64,000 nt of DNA, taken from the NCBI GenBank assembly GCA_947471745.1, contig CANJKZ010000174.1, forward strand, positions 1,340,001 through 1,404,000, read 5' to 3'. Of this stretch, positions 29,820-39,979 are shown in pieces. The stretch's first letter is position 1, and the number at the start of each line of letters is the position of its first letter. This DNA comes from Closterium sp. Naga37s-1. Lineage: Eukaryota > Streptophyta > Zygnematophyceae > Desmidiales > Closteriaceae. The notes under the pieces were generated by a model. That model was given only the letters and a program-made list of their open reading frames with translations, made no database searches and was not told the DNA's origin. The position numbers and the translations under genes were made by a program.

Positions 29820-30475
29820 GGCTCTCATGCCTTTGTAAGAGATTTGTCCGCGGACAAGCTGCTATCCCCTGCGTCTTCCTTGGCTTTCCCCCTAACGCGC
29901 CTGGTTGGCAGTTTTACCACCCCACCTTGCACCGTGTCCTCTCAGGACGTCACGTTTGATGTGTCGGTTCCCTTTTACAGTCTCTTCCCCTACTGCTCTA
30001 CCCCTCCCGCGCCCCCGTCGCTCTTCCTTGCTCCAGGTCCCCCTCTGGTAGACCCCCTCCCGCCCCAGGGTCCTGCTCCCTCAGGTGTATCTCAGGTAGA
30101 CCCTCTCCCTGGTACTGTGCCTGTTGAGGTAGCTGGCGACTCAGGTGCTGCTCAAGGTACTGCATCTGGGGGTGCTGCGTCTGGGGGTGCGGAGCCTGGG
30201 GGCGCTGAGTCTGAGGGTGCTGGGTCTGGGGGTGCTGAGCCTGGGGGTGTGGAGCCTGGGGGTGCTGAGACTGCGGGTGTGGAGCCTGAGGGTGCTGAGT
30301 CTGAGGGTGCGGAGTCTGGGGGTGCTGAGCGTCGAGGTGCTGCTAGTACTTTGCCGAGACTATCTCCCGGACCGGAGCCTCTCTCCCCGCAGCAGCTGCG
30401 TGAGTGGCTTGTTTGGCGCACACACCTTCAGAGTGGAGCTGCCGGATCTGGAGCCACTAGAGACATTGGAGCTCG
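29820..30475 (+). pseudogene. copia integrase tail and linker (element K)
   Basis: The integrase tail (QDVTFDVSVPFYSLFPY) follows an early frameshift. The linker FLAPGPPLVDPLPPQGPAPSGVSQVDP and a tandem array of 15-bp units encoding GGAEP/GGAES (about 30170-30330) come next, then PLSPQQLREWL. The text is cut by the LTR of L. Confidence 0.75.
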
Positions 30476-30606
30476 TGTCAAACCTATATATTGCTTACAT
30501 TGTGTAGGCTGTAGTGGAGTAGTCCATAAGGGGTACAACCCAATTAGGGTTAGTACTTGTACGCAAGTCTTTCATAGTTCATTCATTCTCGTTCACTATT
30601 CTGACA
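30476..30606 (+). repeat. 5' LTR of copia element L
   Basis: 131 bp, TGTCAAACCT to ACTATTCTGACA, followed by a primer site TGGTTTCAGAGCAG at 30607-30620. Telo-box TTAGGGTTAG at 30544-30553. Most bases match the LTR of K. Confidence 0.9.
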
Positions 30607-30669
30607 TGGTTTCAGAGCAGGTCCTCCACTAGGACTGTTTTTTTTTTTTTTTTTTCCTTGGGCCCACCA

Positions 30670-31735
30670 CAGCGCTACCCCGCTAGCCGCCCTCTGCAGC
30701 CCTCGTGCTGCCCCTGCTGCCCTTCGCGACCAGTCGACCCTAGGCCCGTCGCCCCCAGCCTAGGCCCTGGCCCCGCGGCCCTTCGCCCGTCTACCCTCAG
30801 CCTAGGCCCCGGCCCCGCGGCCCGTCGCCCCTCGCCCTAGCCTTGGCCCAGGCCCCGCGGCCCTTCGCTTGTCGACCTAGCCTAGGCCCCGGCCCCTCGG
30901 CCCGTCGCCCGTCGACCCCCCCCTCCCCCCCGTGGCCCTGGTGCCCGTCGACCTAGACTAGGCCTCGGCCCCTCGACCCGTCGCCCGTCGACCCCCTCCA
31001 CGGCCTCGCGGCCCGTTGACCCTCACCTAGGCCCCGGCCCCTCGGCCCGTCGCCCGTCGACACCCCCCGCGGCCCCGTCGCCCGTCGACCTAGCCTAGGC
31101 CCCGGCCCCTCAGCCCGTCGCCCGTCCACCCCCCCGCGGCCCAGTGGCCCGTCAACCCTCACCTAGGCTCCAGCCCCTCGGCCCGTCGCCCGTCGACCCC
31201 CTCCCCCCCCCCCCCCCTCTCGCGGCCCCGTCGCCCGTCGCCCCTAGCCTAGGCCCCGGCCCCGCAGCCCGTCGCCCGTCGCCCTAGCCTAGGCTCCGGC
31301 CCCTCGGCCCGTCGCCCATCGACCCCTCCGCGGCCTTGCGGCCCGTTGACCCTCACCTAGGCCCCGGCCCCTTGGCCCGTCGCCCGACGACCCTCACCTA
31401 GGCCCCGGCCCCGCGGCCCGTCGCCCGTCGTCCCCCCCCCCCTAGGCCCGACCGCGGCCCGTCGCTCCTAGCCTAGGCCCCGGCCCCGCGGCCCTTCTCC
31501 CGTCGACCCAAACCTAGGCCCCGGCCCCTTGACCCCTTCGTTCTCGGCCCAGCGGCCCGTCCCCACTAGGCCTCCGGCCCCTCGGCCCCTCGGCCCCTTC
31601 GTTCTCGGCCCCGCGGCCCGACCCCCGCTAGGCCCCCGGCCCCTCGGCCCCTTGGCCCCTCGGCCCCTCGGCCCCTTCGTTCGCGGCCCCGCGGCCCGAC
31701 CCCCCCTAGGCTCCCGGCCCCTCGGCCCCTTACTC
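30670..31735 (+). repeat. leader minisatellite (element L)
   Basis: Long GC-rich array of CCCGTCGCCCGTCGACC and CTAGCCTAGGCCCCGGCCCC-type units with variable order. The end (31520-31735) has a CCCCTCGGCCCCTTCG variant. No gene is seen. Confidence 0.8.
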
Positions 31736-31975
31736 GCTCACAGTGGCTTACTCGCGACGCTGCTGCCCGCTTAGCCATTCGCAACCACCTGCCGTTAGTC
31801 GAATGCGCTCACTTCGGACAGCACAGGACAGCACAGGCACTGTATGACGCTGTAGTCGCTCGCTACTCCTCACCTGCCACTACTGCTCTAGGCCACCTGC
31901 TTCTGCCCTACCTGTTCCCTGAGCTGCGCACTAGTGATGCTCGCTACCGCGCTACCGTCCCTGCTGAGTTCCTAC
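31736..31975 (+). pseudogene. copia Gag middle fragment (element L)
   Basis: SQWLTRDAAARLAIRNHLPLVECAHFGQHRTAQALYDAVVARYSSPATTALG, then LLLPYLFPEL fused to RTSDARYRATVPAEFL. A 39-bp in-frame deletion relative to K removes 13 residues (SAFAKVEDLVSHL in K). The start and end of Gag are missing. Confidence 0.8.
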
Positions 31976-32348
31976 GGGGTAGGCAATGGTTGTGGGAGTG
32001 ATTGTAGCTCTGTCTGTGTTCTCTAGCACTTTTGCGTTCACAGTGCAAAACAGCAAGAGTTTCACTATGAAAGTTGAGAATACTGAAATCAGTATGAACA
32101 AGCAATAAAAATATTGACTACATCACATGCAAGGTTTGCTAGTGCATAGGCAGGTCGACCACCAGCACGACAAAGTTGTCGACCTGCCAACGTAGCTAGT
32201 CTGTGGCCCGCCAACGCAGCTCGTGTACGACTTGCCAATGCTGCAGAATGGCGGCCTGCCAACGCTGCACCCGCGCAGCTTGCCAACGCTGCACCCGCGC
32301 GGCTTGCCAACATTGCGTCCATAGGTGATTGTAAGCGCATGTGCAAGC
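31976..32348 (-). repeat. Fragment M of an H-type LTR
   Basis: On the minus strand, GCAGCGTTGGCAAGC-type repeats (about 32340-32190) are followed by sequence that matches 19700-19830 of H, for example CTCAACTTTCATAGTG versus TTCAACTTTCCTTAGTG, and ATCACTCCCACAACC versus ATCACTCGCACAACC. No gene is seen. Confidence 0.65.
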
Positions 32349-32478
32349 TGTCAGAATACTGAACGAGAATGAATGCATTGAGTAGAAAGTTGGTACAAGT
32401 ACTAACCCTAATTGGGTTGTACCCCTTATGGGCTACCCCACTACATAAGCACAATATAAGCATTATAACATTTTGACA
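32349..32478 (-). repeat. 3' LTR of copia element N
   Basis: 130 bp. On the minus strand it starts TGTCAAAATGTTATAATG after the polypurine tract and ends CAGTATTCTGACA. A telo-box AACCCTAA is visible on the plus strand at 32404-32411. Confidence 0.9.
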
Positions 32479-32703
32479 CACCCCCATAGGCAAAGTGGGG
32501 GAGAACAAGTGGTCACAAGACCAGTCAAGAAAAGCAAAGCAAGCTCAGGGTGGATCACGAAGTCACCACACATTCCGAGCACAAGCAAAGGGCCACAAGG
32601 CCTGTTCACATGTAGAGTTATATAAAAGAGAACAAACAGTTCAGTGATCATACCCTAGCAAGTGTAAGCATGCAGGTATATATAGATTACAGTACAAGTA
32701 AAG
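32479..32703 (-). other. conserved 3' UTR with PPT hairpin (element N)
   Basis: Same module as in A, R, T and U, with the CCCCCA / TGGGGG hairpin next to the LTR. Confidence 0.75.
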
Positions 32704-33740
32704 TCACGCAGTGAGCAAGTGAGGCAAAGTAGGCACAAGGCCTAACACAGTACAAAAATGCTCATGATCACCAGACTGAAGTGCTTTGGTGAATATATCT
32801 GCATTATTGGCCCGAGTGGCCACGTAAGCAAGACAAAGCTGACAACGCTGTTGCAACTCTCGAGCAAGGAAGTAACACAGAGCGATGTGCTTCGTTCTGT
32901 GCTGTAGTCTATGCTCCTGACACAAGGCAATCCCAGCCTTGTTGTCTACGTACATAAATGGATAAGAACGATGCCGCTCTCCCAAGTCGGTCAGCAGGTA
33001 GGTGAGCCAGCGTAACTCCTGTGCAACCATGGCCCCTACGTAGATTTCAGCCTCACAACAGGAACCGAGAACAGAAGACGAGCGGGTAGACCACCAAGAA
33101 ACAGAGCCGGAGCCAAGGCTTAAGGTGTAACCCTGTGACGACCACTGCGTAGCCAAGTCGTCAACCCAAGAAGCGCCTGCGTGACCAGTGAGGACAACTG
33201 GACCCCGTCCTCCAAGCACAAGCCCCATGCCCGATGTACTGCACAAGTAACGTAAACACCCTCTTCGCGGCCTCCCATTGCTTTGGTCGGTGTCTCCCGG
33301 GCGCAACGTAGCGTGCCAGGATGCTAAGAGGGTAGGAAAGCTCAGGTCGAGTGCAGGTCATCAGGTACATGTGGTAGCCCACAAGCTCTGGATACGGGCT
33401 ACTCCGCTCTACGAACTCGTCCGAAGGTGGAGCTGAGAGCGAGTGACCGGTAGGCAGAGTAGTGGGCTGTGGCGAGGAGTACCGGAAGCCGAAGCGCTGA
33501 AGGACCTAGTGCACCATGTGTGACTGAGTGAGGGTGATGGTGCGCCGTGCTCTGTCCTGGGTGATCTGCAAGCCAGGATAGCTGCGCAGCTCACCCAGGT
33601 CAGTGCAGGTGTGTCTCTTCTGTAGCTCCGACTTCACAAGGGCCAGTGCCACAGTGACAGCAGTGGCAAAGACCAAGTCGTCGACGTACACGAGGACGTA
33701 GAATGGCAGCAGTGAAGTGTTGGTGCGCAAAAACAGCGAC
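32704..33740 (-). pseudogene. copia RT C-terminus and RNase H (element N)
   Basis: RNase H is in frame 32704-33306 (GHAGASWVDD, SSCCEAEIYVGAMVAQELRW-like block, YVDNKAGIAL, NNADIFTKAL). Upstream, frames 33161-33382 and 33506-33730 carry MTCTRPELSYPLSILARYVAPGRH and VYVDDLVFATAVT (YVDD near 33675). A TAG at 33506-33508 (read on the minus strand) stands at a CAG of the intact copies. At least two frameshifts are present. Confidence 0.8.
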
Positions 33741-34960
33741 GGGTCAGCAGAGGAAGGAGCAAACCCAAGAGCCGCAAGCGTCGTCCTCAGTGTGTCGTGC
33801 CACTCGGGAGGCGCCTATCGGAGACCATAGACGAGCCTCCGGAGGCTCCTCTGGGTACCTACAGGAAATGACCCAGTGAAGCCAGGTGGGCGGCGCAGCC
33901 AGATCTCCTCGTGCAGGCTGCCCTGTAAGAAAGCTATGCTGAAGTCAAGAGACTGCAGCTCGTAGTCACGCTGAGCGGCGACGTGCAGCAAAACCCGAAG
34001 AGTGGTTATCTTCTGGGTAGGGGAAAGGGTCTGGAAGAAGTCAACTCCCTGTCGCTGACTGAAGCCTCGTGCAACGTAACGAGCCTTGAAGACAGGCGGA
34101 GAACCCGGCGGCCGCTTCACCCTGAAAATCCACATGTCATCGACTATGTTCGCCCCAGAAGGGGAAACTGCGTTGACATAGGTCCTTGTGGACTTCCAGG
34201 ATGCCATCCTGTCTGCCACTGAGAGGAGTAGGGACCTGTAATCGCCTCGTCGTAAGAGCGCGGGGTCCGGATGTCTGGTGCATCCGAGCCTCCCTCAGGT
34301 GAAAGCAGCATGGCCACGAGATGAGGTACAGCAACTCCAAGACACTTAAAGTCCTCCTGCCTGTCCTCAAGGACGTCCGTGCCAAGAGCACACTCACCCC
34401 CGACGGACGGAGGACAGTCCGACTCAGACTCGGCAAGAAGACTAGCGGCGTAGTCGAGACGACAGGCGGCAGCAAAGTCAACAAGCTCAGCAACTAGAGC
34501 AGACGCAGCAGTGGACTCAAACGAAGGGTCGGTCACAACACGAACTAAGTCAAACTCAGGGTCCGGACCGTCAGCAAGAGAGGACGCAGGAGGAGACGGC
34601 AAGGAACTCGCAGTGGAACAGAGGAAGGACGAAGTGCCATAATGTGAGTGCCGGGGACAGGAGGAGGACGCGGACGGGGAACACGATGACCAGTGCGAAC
34701 ACCGCGAACAGGAGAGGTAGGACGAGACTCCGGCTCACGATGCTCTGTAAGAGAGTCTGTCTGCTCAGCGTAAGGAGAAGGAGCAGGCAGTGGGGAGTCT
34801 GGCTGTAACTGTGGCTCCAACCGGGGAGGCGGTGGACACAGCAAGCTAGGAGTAAGGCCAGTAGAAGACGGGAGACTAAGAACTTGGCAAAGGACCAAGT
34901 CAGGTGGCAGCAGAGACGACGGTGGTGGCGGAACAAAAAACGGGCGCCGCTGCACAGTGC
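33741..34960 (-). pseudogene. copia pre-RT and N-terminal RT (element N)
   Basis: 33815-34219 encodes RT from MASWKSTRTYVNAV through FKARYVARGFSQRQGVDFFQT and LQSLDFSIAFLQGSLHEEIWLRRPPGFTGSF, which includes the first catalytic Asp. The TAG at 33815-33817 replaces the CAG of YGLRQAP. 34144-34602 is the pre-RT block (VTDPSFESTAASALVAELVDFAAACRLDYAASLLAESES and LEDRQEDFKCLGVAVPHLV). 34545-34955 is the Pro/Ser-rich segment. A few frameshifts separate them. Confidence 0.8.
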
Positions 34961-36179
34961 CTCCAGCACCAGTACCGCCAGACGCAGCACCCCCAGCACC
35001 AGCAACTCCAGCTTCATGGTCAACAACTCCAGCGCCTTTAGCTCCACTGCCTCCAGCTCCAGTGCCTCCAGCTCCAGCACCCCCAGCTTCAGCACCTCAA
35101 GCTCCAGGGTCTCCAGCTCCAGCGCCTCCAGCTCCAGGACCTCCAGCTCCAGCGCCTCGAGCTCCAGGGTCTCCAGCTCCAGCTCCTCCAGCTCCAGGGT
35201 CTCCAGCTCCAGCTCCTCCAGCTCTAGCGCCTCCAGCGCCAGTGCCTCCAGCTCCAGGGTCTCCAGCTCCAGCGCCTCCAGCTCCAGGGTCTCCAACTCC
35301 AGCTCCTCCAGCTCCATCGCCTCCAGTGCCAGTGCCTCCACCTCCAGGGTCTCCAGCTCTAGTGCCTCCAACTCCAGGGTGTCCGGCTCCAGTCCCTCCA
35401 ACACCACCAGCTCCGGTAGCTCCAGTACCTCTAGTACAAGCACCTCTAGGACCAGCAGCTCCAGCACCTCCGGTACCTCTAGCTCCAAGAGTAACTCCAG
35501 CACCTCTAGGACTAGTAGCTCCAGCACCTCCAACTCCAGTGCCTCCAGCGGCAGGGCCTCCAGCTCCTGCAGCGCCACTCCTAAGGTGTGTGTGCTGAGC
35601 AAACCACTCGCGCAGCTGCTGCGGTGAGAGAGGCTCCCGCCGGTGAGACAGTCGTGGCGAGGCACCCGCAGGACCTTCGGAAGACACAGTACCCCTATGC
35701 TCAACATCCCCAGGATCCGCACCCTCAGGCTCATCACCCTCAGGCTCCACACCCTCAGGCTCAGCACCCCCAGACTCCGCACCCTTAGACTCAGCACCCC
35801 CAGGCTCCGCACCCTCAGGCTCAGCACCCCCAGTCTCCGCACTCACAAGCTCAGCACCCCCAGGCTCGGCACTCGCAGGCTCAGCACCCCCAGACTCAGC
35901 ACCCCTAGCAGCACCTGAGTCTATAGTGACCTCGACAAGCTCAGCCAGGGGGAGGAGGTCTACCTGAGACACACCTGAGGGAGCAGGACCCTGAAGGGGG
36001 AGGGGGTCTACCGGAAGGGGACCTGGAGCGAGGAAGAGCAGCGGGGGGGGGAGAGGGGCAGTGCGGTAGGGGAAGAGACGGTAAAAGGGAACCGACTCGT
36101 CAAACGAGACGTCCTGAGAGGGCAAGACACGGCGCGAGGTGGGGTGGTAAAACTGCCAGCCAGGCTTTAGCAGTCTTGT
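34961..36179 (-). pseudogene. copia integrase tail and Gly/Ala linker (element N)
   Basis: The frame 35097-36188 starts GWQFYHPTSRRVLPSQDVSFDESVPFYRLFPY (integrase tail), then PVDPLPLQGPAPSGVSQVD, acidic GGAEP-type repeats and a long GAGGAGAGDPGAGGAGAG array made of 15-bp and 30-bp units. Long frames on the other strand (such as 34884-35627, Ser-rich) are the antisense of these repeats. Confidence 0.8.
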
Positions 36180-36441
36180 GCTGGCCAAAGTGAGCGCGTT
36201 CGGCTAACGGCAGGTGGTTGCGAATGGCTAAGCGAGCAGCAGCGTCACGGGTAAGCCACTGTGAGCGACTAGCACTGTCAGCTGTGGCGGGAGGGGCGAG
36301 AGAGGCTCCAGATGTGTTGTCAAACAACGAAACGCTGTCTCTAGAGTCACTCAGTAGGTACAGTTGTAAGTCGTCGAGCCACGTATCGAATTAGATCGGA
36401 CGGCCCTCATGATCGAAGGTGAAAACACTGAGAGAAGCCAT
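36180..36441 (-). pseudogene. copia Gag N-terminus fused to integrase tail (element N)
   Basis: Starts MASLSVFTFDHEG at 36441, with a TAA at about 36391 where K has a Gln codon, continues FDTWLDDLQLYLLSDSRDSVSLFDNTSGA and ARLAIRNHLPLAERAHFGQHKTAKA, and then runs directly into the integrase tail at about 36180. The deletion spans late gag, protease, pre-integrase and integrase core. Confidence 0.8.
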
Positions 36442-36454
36442 AGCGGGCAGAGCA

Positions 36455-37135
36455 GGGTGGCGCGCGACCAGCAGGGAAGCACGCAGGCAGGGCGACGCGC
36501 GAGCACTAGGGAAGCGCGCAGGGTAGGGCGAGGTGGCGCATGGCTAGGGAAGAGCGGCGTGCGACCAAGGCAGGGCAGCGCAATGGCAGGGCAGGGCGGC
36601 GGCCAGCAGGGCGGCGCGCGGGAAGGACAGGGCGGTGCGGCGGCCAGCAAGGCGGCGTGCGGGAAGGGCAGGGCGGCGTGGCGGCCAGCAGGGCGGTGCG
36701 TGGGCAGCAGGGCGGCGCGCGAGCAGCAGGGCCGCGCGCGCGCAGGGCAGCGGCCAGCAGGGTGGTGCGGGCAGCAGGGCGGTGCACAGCAGGGCGGCGC
36801 GGGCAGCAGGGCGGCGGCCAGCACGGCGGCGCGTGGGCAGTGCGGGGTGACGCGCAAGCAGGGCAGGGCGGCGCGGCTGCCAGCAGTGTGGTGCGCGGGC
36901 AGGGCAGGGCGACGCGCAGGCAGAGTAGGGCGGCGCGGCGGCCAGCAGGGCAGCGCACGTGCAGGGCAGGGCGACACGGCGGCCAGCAGGGGAGGGCGGC
37001 GCGCGACCGGCGGGGCGGCGCGCGACCAGCAGGGCGGCGCGATTGGCAGGGCAGGGCAGCGCGCGGCTAGCAGGGCGGCGCGACAGGCAGGGCAGGGCGG
37101 CGCGACAGTGGGGCAGCGCTACGAGCAGGGAACTA
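36455..37135 (-). repeat. leader minisatellite (element N)
   Basis: GC-rich array of CAGCAGGGCGGCGCGCGGGC-type units of variable length on the plus strand. Long open frames on both strands are artefacts. Confidence 0.8.
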
Positions 37136-37188
37136 TGCGGTGGGCCCTAAAAAAAAACAGTCCTTGAACAGACTCTGCTCTGAAACCA

Positions 37189-37318
37189 TGTCAGAATACT
37201 GAACGAGAATGAATGCATTGAGCAGAAAGTTGGTACAAGTACTAACCCTTATTGGGTTGTACCCCTTATGGGCTACCCCATACAGCCTACACAATATAAG
37301 CATTATACCATTTTTACA
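37189..37318 (-). repeat. 5' LTR of copia element N
   Basis: 130 bp, ending CAGTATTCTGACA on the minus strand, next to a primer site (reverse complement of 37175-37188, TGGTTTCAGAGCAG). The outer end reads TGTAAAAA instead of TGTCAAAA. Confidence 0.9.
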
Positions 37319-37683
37319 TCTACAGCACCTAAGCTAGACAAACAAGAATAATAATGAGAGTGCTCAACACTAGAGTCGTCAGCATATATCACAAAGGCGG
37401 ATCGCAAAGCAGCATCCAACTCTACTGCAGACATCTCAAACAATTGCGCACCAACGGTGCGAGCCAGAGGGGCCCAGTCGGGGACGGGGCCCCCAAGGCC
37501 GTACTGTGCGCGGTAGCAGTCCATGAGCTGTGAAAAGCACTGATACCATGTTAGCAATTGAATGAGAATGAATGACGATGAAATGAACAATCAGGAAAGA
37601 TATAGGAAACCCAACCGTAGCACCAACAGAACTGTACACCTCCTAGACTAAAGCACACAATCTATATAAATTATAGTTTGACA
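37319..37683 (-). mobile_element. Copia remnant O: 5' LTR fused to late gag
   Basis: On the minus strand: LTR 37683-37549 (TGTCAAACTATAATTT to GCTAACA), primer site TGGTATCAGTGC at 37548-37537, then directly CFSQLMDCYRAQYGLGGPVPDWAPLARTVGAQLFEMSAVELDAAL and YADDSSVEHSHYYSCLSSLGAVDV, the Gag tail of the F sub-family. Leader and most of gag are deleted right after the primer site. Protease onward is cut off by N. Confidence 0.8.
37549..37683 (-). repeat. 5' LTR of remnant O
   Basis: 135 bp with TGTCA and AACA ends and an adjacent initiator-Met type primer site. Its internal sequence differs from the K/L/N type. Confidence 0.8.
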
Positions 37684-38780
37684 ATCCTGTCGCGCTCTTC
37701 ATCTACTCCACGTTCGACGCTAATCGGCTCGACAACGGCGATGGGAGCCATCTGCACGTACTGTGAGCTACTCGCTCTTCATCCACTCCAGGAAACCGAG
37801 TTATTCGGTCATTGTTTGCACGGTGCATCAATGCTTCGAGGGCCGGTTGCAGGTTGACGGTGGGCGTGCTTCTCGATTAGCCGTAGGATTGTCCTTCGTC
37901 GACCACCTCGGTCGACATTCTTAAATTCCGGCTCCTCATTGGTCGAAATTAGGGCACATTCGAATTTCTAGCTGAAATTTTCTTGTACATTCGCGTGGGT
38001 GCGCAGGATCAGACGCGACCCTGCGTAGATGAACACACACAAACCTCTGCACCAGCTGCGCCACTTGCACATGTGCACGAGACTTTTGCGCTGCACTCGT
38101 GGGTGCTTCAGTTACTCTTGCATGGGTTCCCTAGTACACCTCGTGTACAGGCAACCCTTCACCTTGTGCACGAGGTCCTTGTCCCAAACTTCCCATAAGC
38201 TCCAGATCTCACATACTGCATAGGGTTGGTTGCATCTCCCACACACCCGACCACACAGTCAGTTTTGCCCAAACGAGGGCAAGGCCAACTCCCGTCAACA
38301 GTTTGTACAACTAGAGGTTGAAGGGAGAAATGAAAGGAGAAACCCTAAACCGCCCTCTTTGACTGCGGGTCGAAGAGGAACGTAAAGGAAAAGCCCCCCC
38401 TCTATCGTTCAGGATGAGGGACCTCTCATGCCGCAGGCGGGATGAGACCAGGGCTAATATTTTGTTTTGACCAACCCTTATGATCAGTCCAGCACCTGTG
38501 CAAATTCCTTTATTATCAGTGTGACCCCTTGTGGAAATTCTTATTCATATGGGTTTTGGCTATTTTGAAAAAAAAAAATCCCGGATGCATCAGTGTTTCA
38601 TTTTTTAAAACCCAGCTCAGTTCTTGTTTCATTGAAAGCACTCAATAAAATTAGGAAATCACAAATGAGATAGAGGCCCCTTGTTCCCTCGTTACTAGTG
38701 CCCCCATTCCCCACCGCAGTTGTTTCCTATCGTGCAAACAAATGACGTTCGTACTTGCCACCCACATCCTTGCTAGGAAC
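37684..38780. other. Spacer without recognisable gene
   Basis: About 1.1 kb of mixed composition. It holds a CGCTCTTCATC-ACTCCA motif twice (about 37691-37710 and 37770-37789) and a tract of ten A with interruptions near 38565-38580. I see no protein domain, RNA gene or LTR. It is the best candidate for unique host DNA in this window. Confidence 0.5.
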
Positions 38781-39071
38781 TGTTGGAAACAAATAATTTC
38801 AACGCTTCTTATGATCAAAGTATCGACACGAAACGGAGCAGACTACAGCGAAGAAACACACGAGTCAACAAAAGCAACCGCTGGAGGTTACGCAAAGGTC
38901 AAAGGTCGCTGACCTTTGACTTGACGAAAAGTACAGTGCGACAGCAAGGACACATAACTGACTCGTTACTGAGCAGTTACCCGAGTCGGCACTGTATCAA
39001 ACCGCAACAGCAAAACAGTTAAAATTAGAACCTTTCATATTCCTTTGTAATCATATAAAAGCCTTGTATTT
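38781..39071 (+). repeat. 5' LTR of P, left part
   Basis: First 291 bp of the LTR, starting TGTTGGAAACAAATAATTTC. The same start is found in the 3' LTR at 46618 (TGTTGGAAACAAGCAATTTA). It contains a TATAAAA-like TATAAAAGCC at about 39053-39062, a possible promoter. Its last five bases, TATTT at 39067-39071, are the target duplicated around Q. Confidence 0.85.
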
Positions 39072-39211
39072 TGTGAGAAAGATAGATGAAAGAATGAGTG
39101 AGAAAGGATGATTGAGCTAGAAAGCAGTTGGATACATATAACAAACCCTAACAGGGTTGTACTCACTACAGAGTACCCCACTGCAGACTAGAGAAACATA
39201 ATGTTCTGACA
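39072..39211 (-). repeat. 3' LTR of element Q
   Basis: 140 bp; on the minus strand TGTCAGAACATTATG to CTTTCTCACA. Telo-box AACCCTAA on the plus strand at 39144-39151. Confidence 0.93.
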
Positions 39212-39340
39212 CACCCCCATAGTCAAAGTGGGGTATGATCAGCACAAGAAGCAAAGCAAAATAAGCTCAGGGTGGATCACAATGTCACCACACATTCTGA
39301 GCACAAGCAACAGTTTAAAGTTCACAATTATAAGCCAAGC
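39212..39340 (-). other. 3' UTR and PPT hairpin of element Q
   Basis: Same conserved UTR as the coding elements (AAGCTCAGGGTGGATCAC on the plus strand at about 39262-39279). The PPT hairpin keeps CCCCA / TGGGG pairing although the loop has changed. Confidence 0.75.
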
Positions 39341-39979
39341 TAGAGGCTATCACAGAGGGCAAGTGAGGAGGAGGCGGGACTGTAAGAGGAGAGGAGATAG
39401 GAGGCGACGGCTGAGGCTGTAGACACACGGGCAACAGGAGTCACACTGGCACAGTGGCTACCGGAACAGCGCTCCGGACTACAGGAGTAACTGGCTCGGC
39501 GGCTAACTCTGAGCGGCAGGAGCAACGGACCCACGGGCGACTGGCGCAGCAAGCTACGACTGGGCTACCGGAGCAGCGCCCCGGACTACTGGTGCTGCTG
39601 ACGACACGACGAACGCCTCCATTCAACCTCCCCCAACTGTCCCACCCCCCTTTCACACACCCCTTGCTGCACCTCTAACTCTGCTCACACGCCACACCCT
39701 AGCACCACTCCGTCAGCTCCCACACACCCACCCCCTAGCACCACTCCATCGGCTCCCACACATCCACCCCCCTCAGCGGCAGCTGCAGCAGTGGGAGACG
39801 GAGGAGGAGGAGGAGCAGGGGATTCCACACACCCGCCACCCCCTACTCGCCACCCCCAAACCCTAACACAGGGCAGGGCGGGATGGCGGGTAGGGAGGGT
39901 ACGGGGGGGGGGGGGGGGGGTCGACGCGCGGCCGCCCAGGGCGCCAACACAGGCGGCAGAAGGGGCGACGCCCGCCGCC

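Larger units (their letters stand above)
26309..30475 (+). mobile_element. Copia element K (5' LTR to linker)
   Basis: 5' LTR, primer site, minisatellite leader (with a solo LTR), near-complete gag, extended knuckle, protease, pre-integrase, an integrase lacking its catalytic core, and linker. It is cut at 30476 by the 5' LTR of L, before RT. It inserted into the RT of H. Confidence 0.85.
30476..31975 (+). mobile_element. Copia element L (5' LTR, leader, gag fragment)
   Basis: 5' LTR, primer site, long minisatellite leader and a piece of gag. The leader joins the middle of gag directly, so about 65 N-terminal Gag residues are missing. Everything after gag is absent, and fragment M follows. 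Confidence 0.8.
32349..37318 (-). mobile_element. Copia element N, both LTRs, large internal deletion
   Basis: Read leftward from 37318: 5' LTR, primer site (37175-37188), minisatellite leader, gag start, then a jump into the integrase tail, linker, RT, RNase H, 3' UTR, polypurine hairpin and 3' LTR. Most of gag, protease, pre-integrase and the DDE core are gone. The two 130-bp LTRs differ at about ten sites, so it is older than Q or T. The flanks (CAAGC and TCTAC) do not form a target duplication. Confidence 0.85.

Noticed and set aside
34884..35627. 247-codon Ser-rich plus-strand frame
   Set aside because: Antisense of the Gly/Ala linker of N; the minus strand carries the copia text that continues on both sides.
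36351..37167. 252- and 208-codon frames in the leader of N
   Set aside because: Repeat artefacts of the GGCGGCGCG array on both strands.
32349..37318. Target duplication around N
   Set aside because: Flanks CAAGC and TCTAC differ, and the outer base pairs of the right LTR are mutated; N may have lost its original flank.
37684..38780. Host gene in the spacer
   Set aside because: Only short frames (71 codons or fewer), no domain or splice pattern that I can support.
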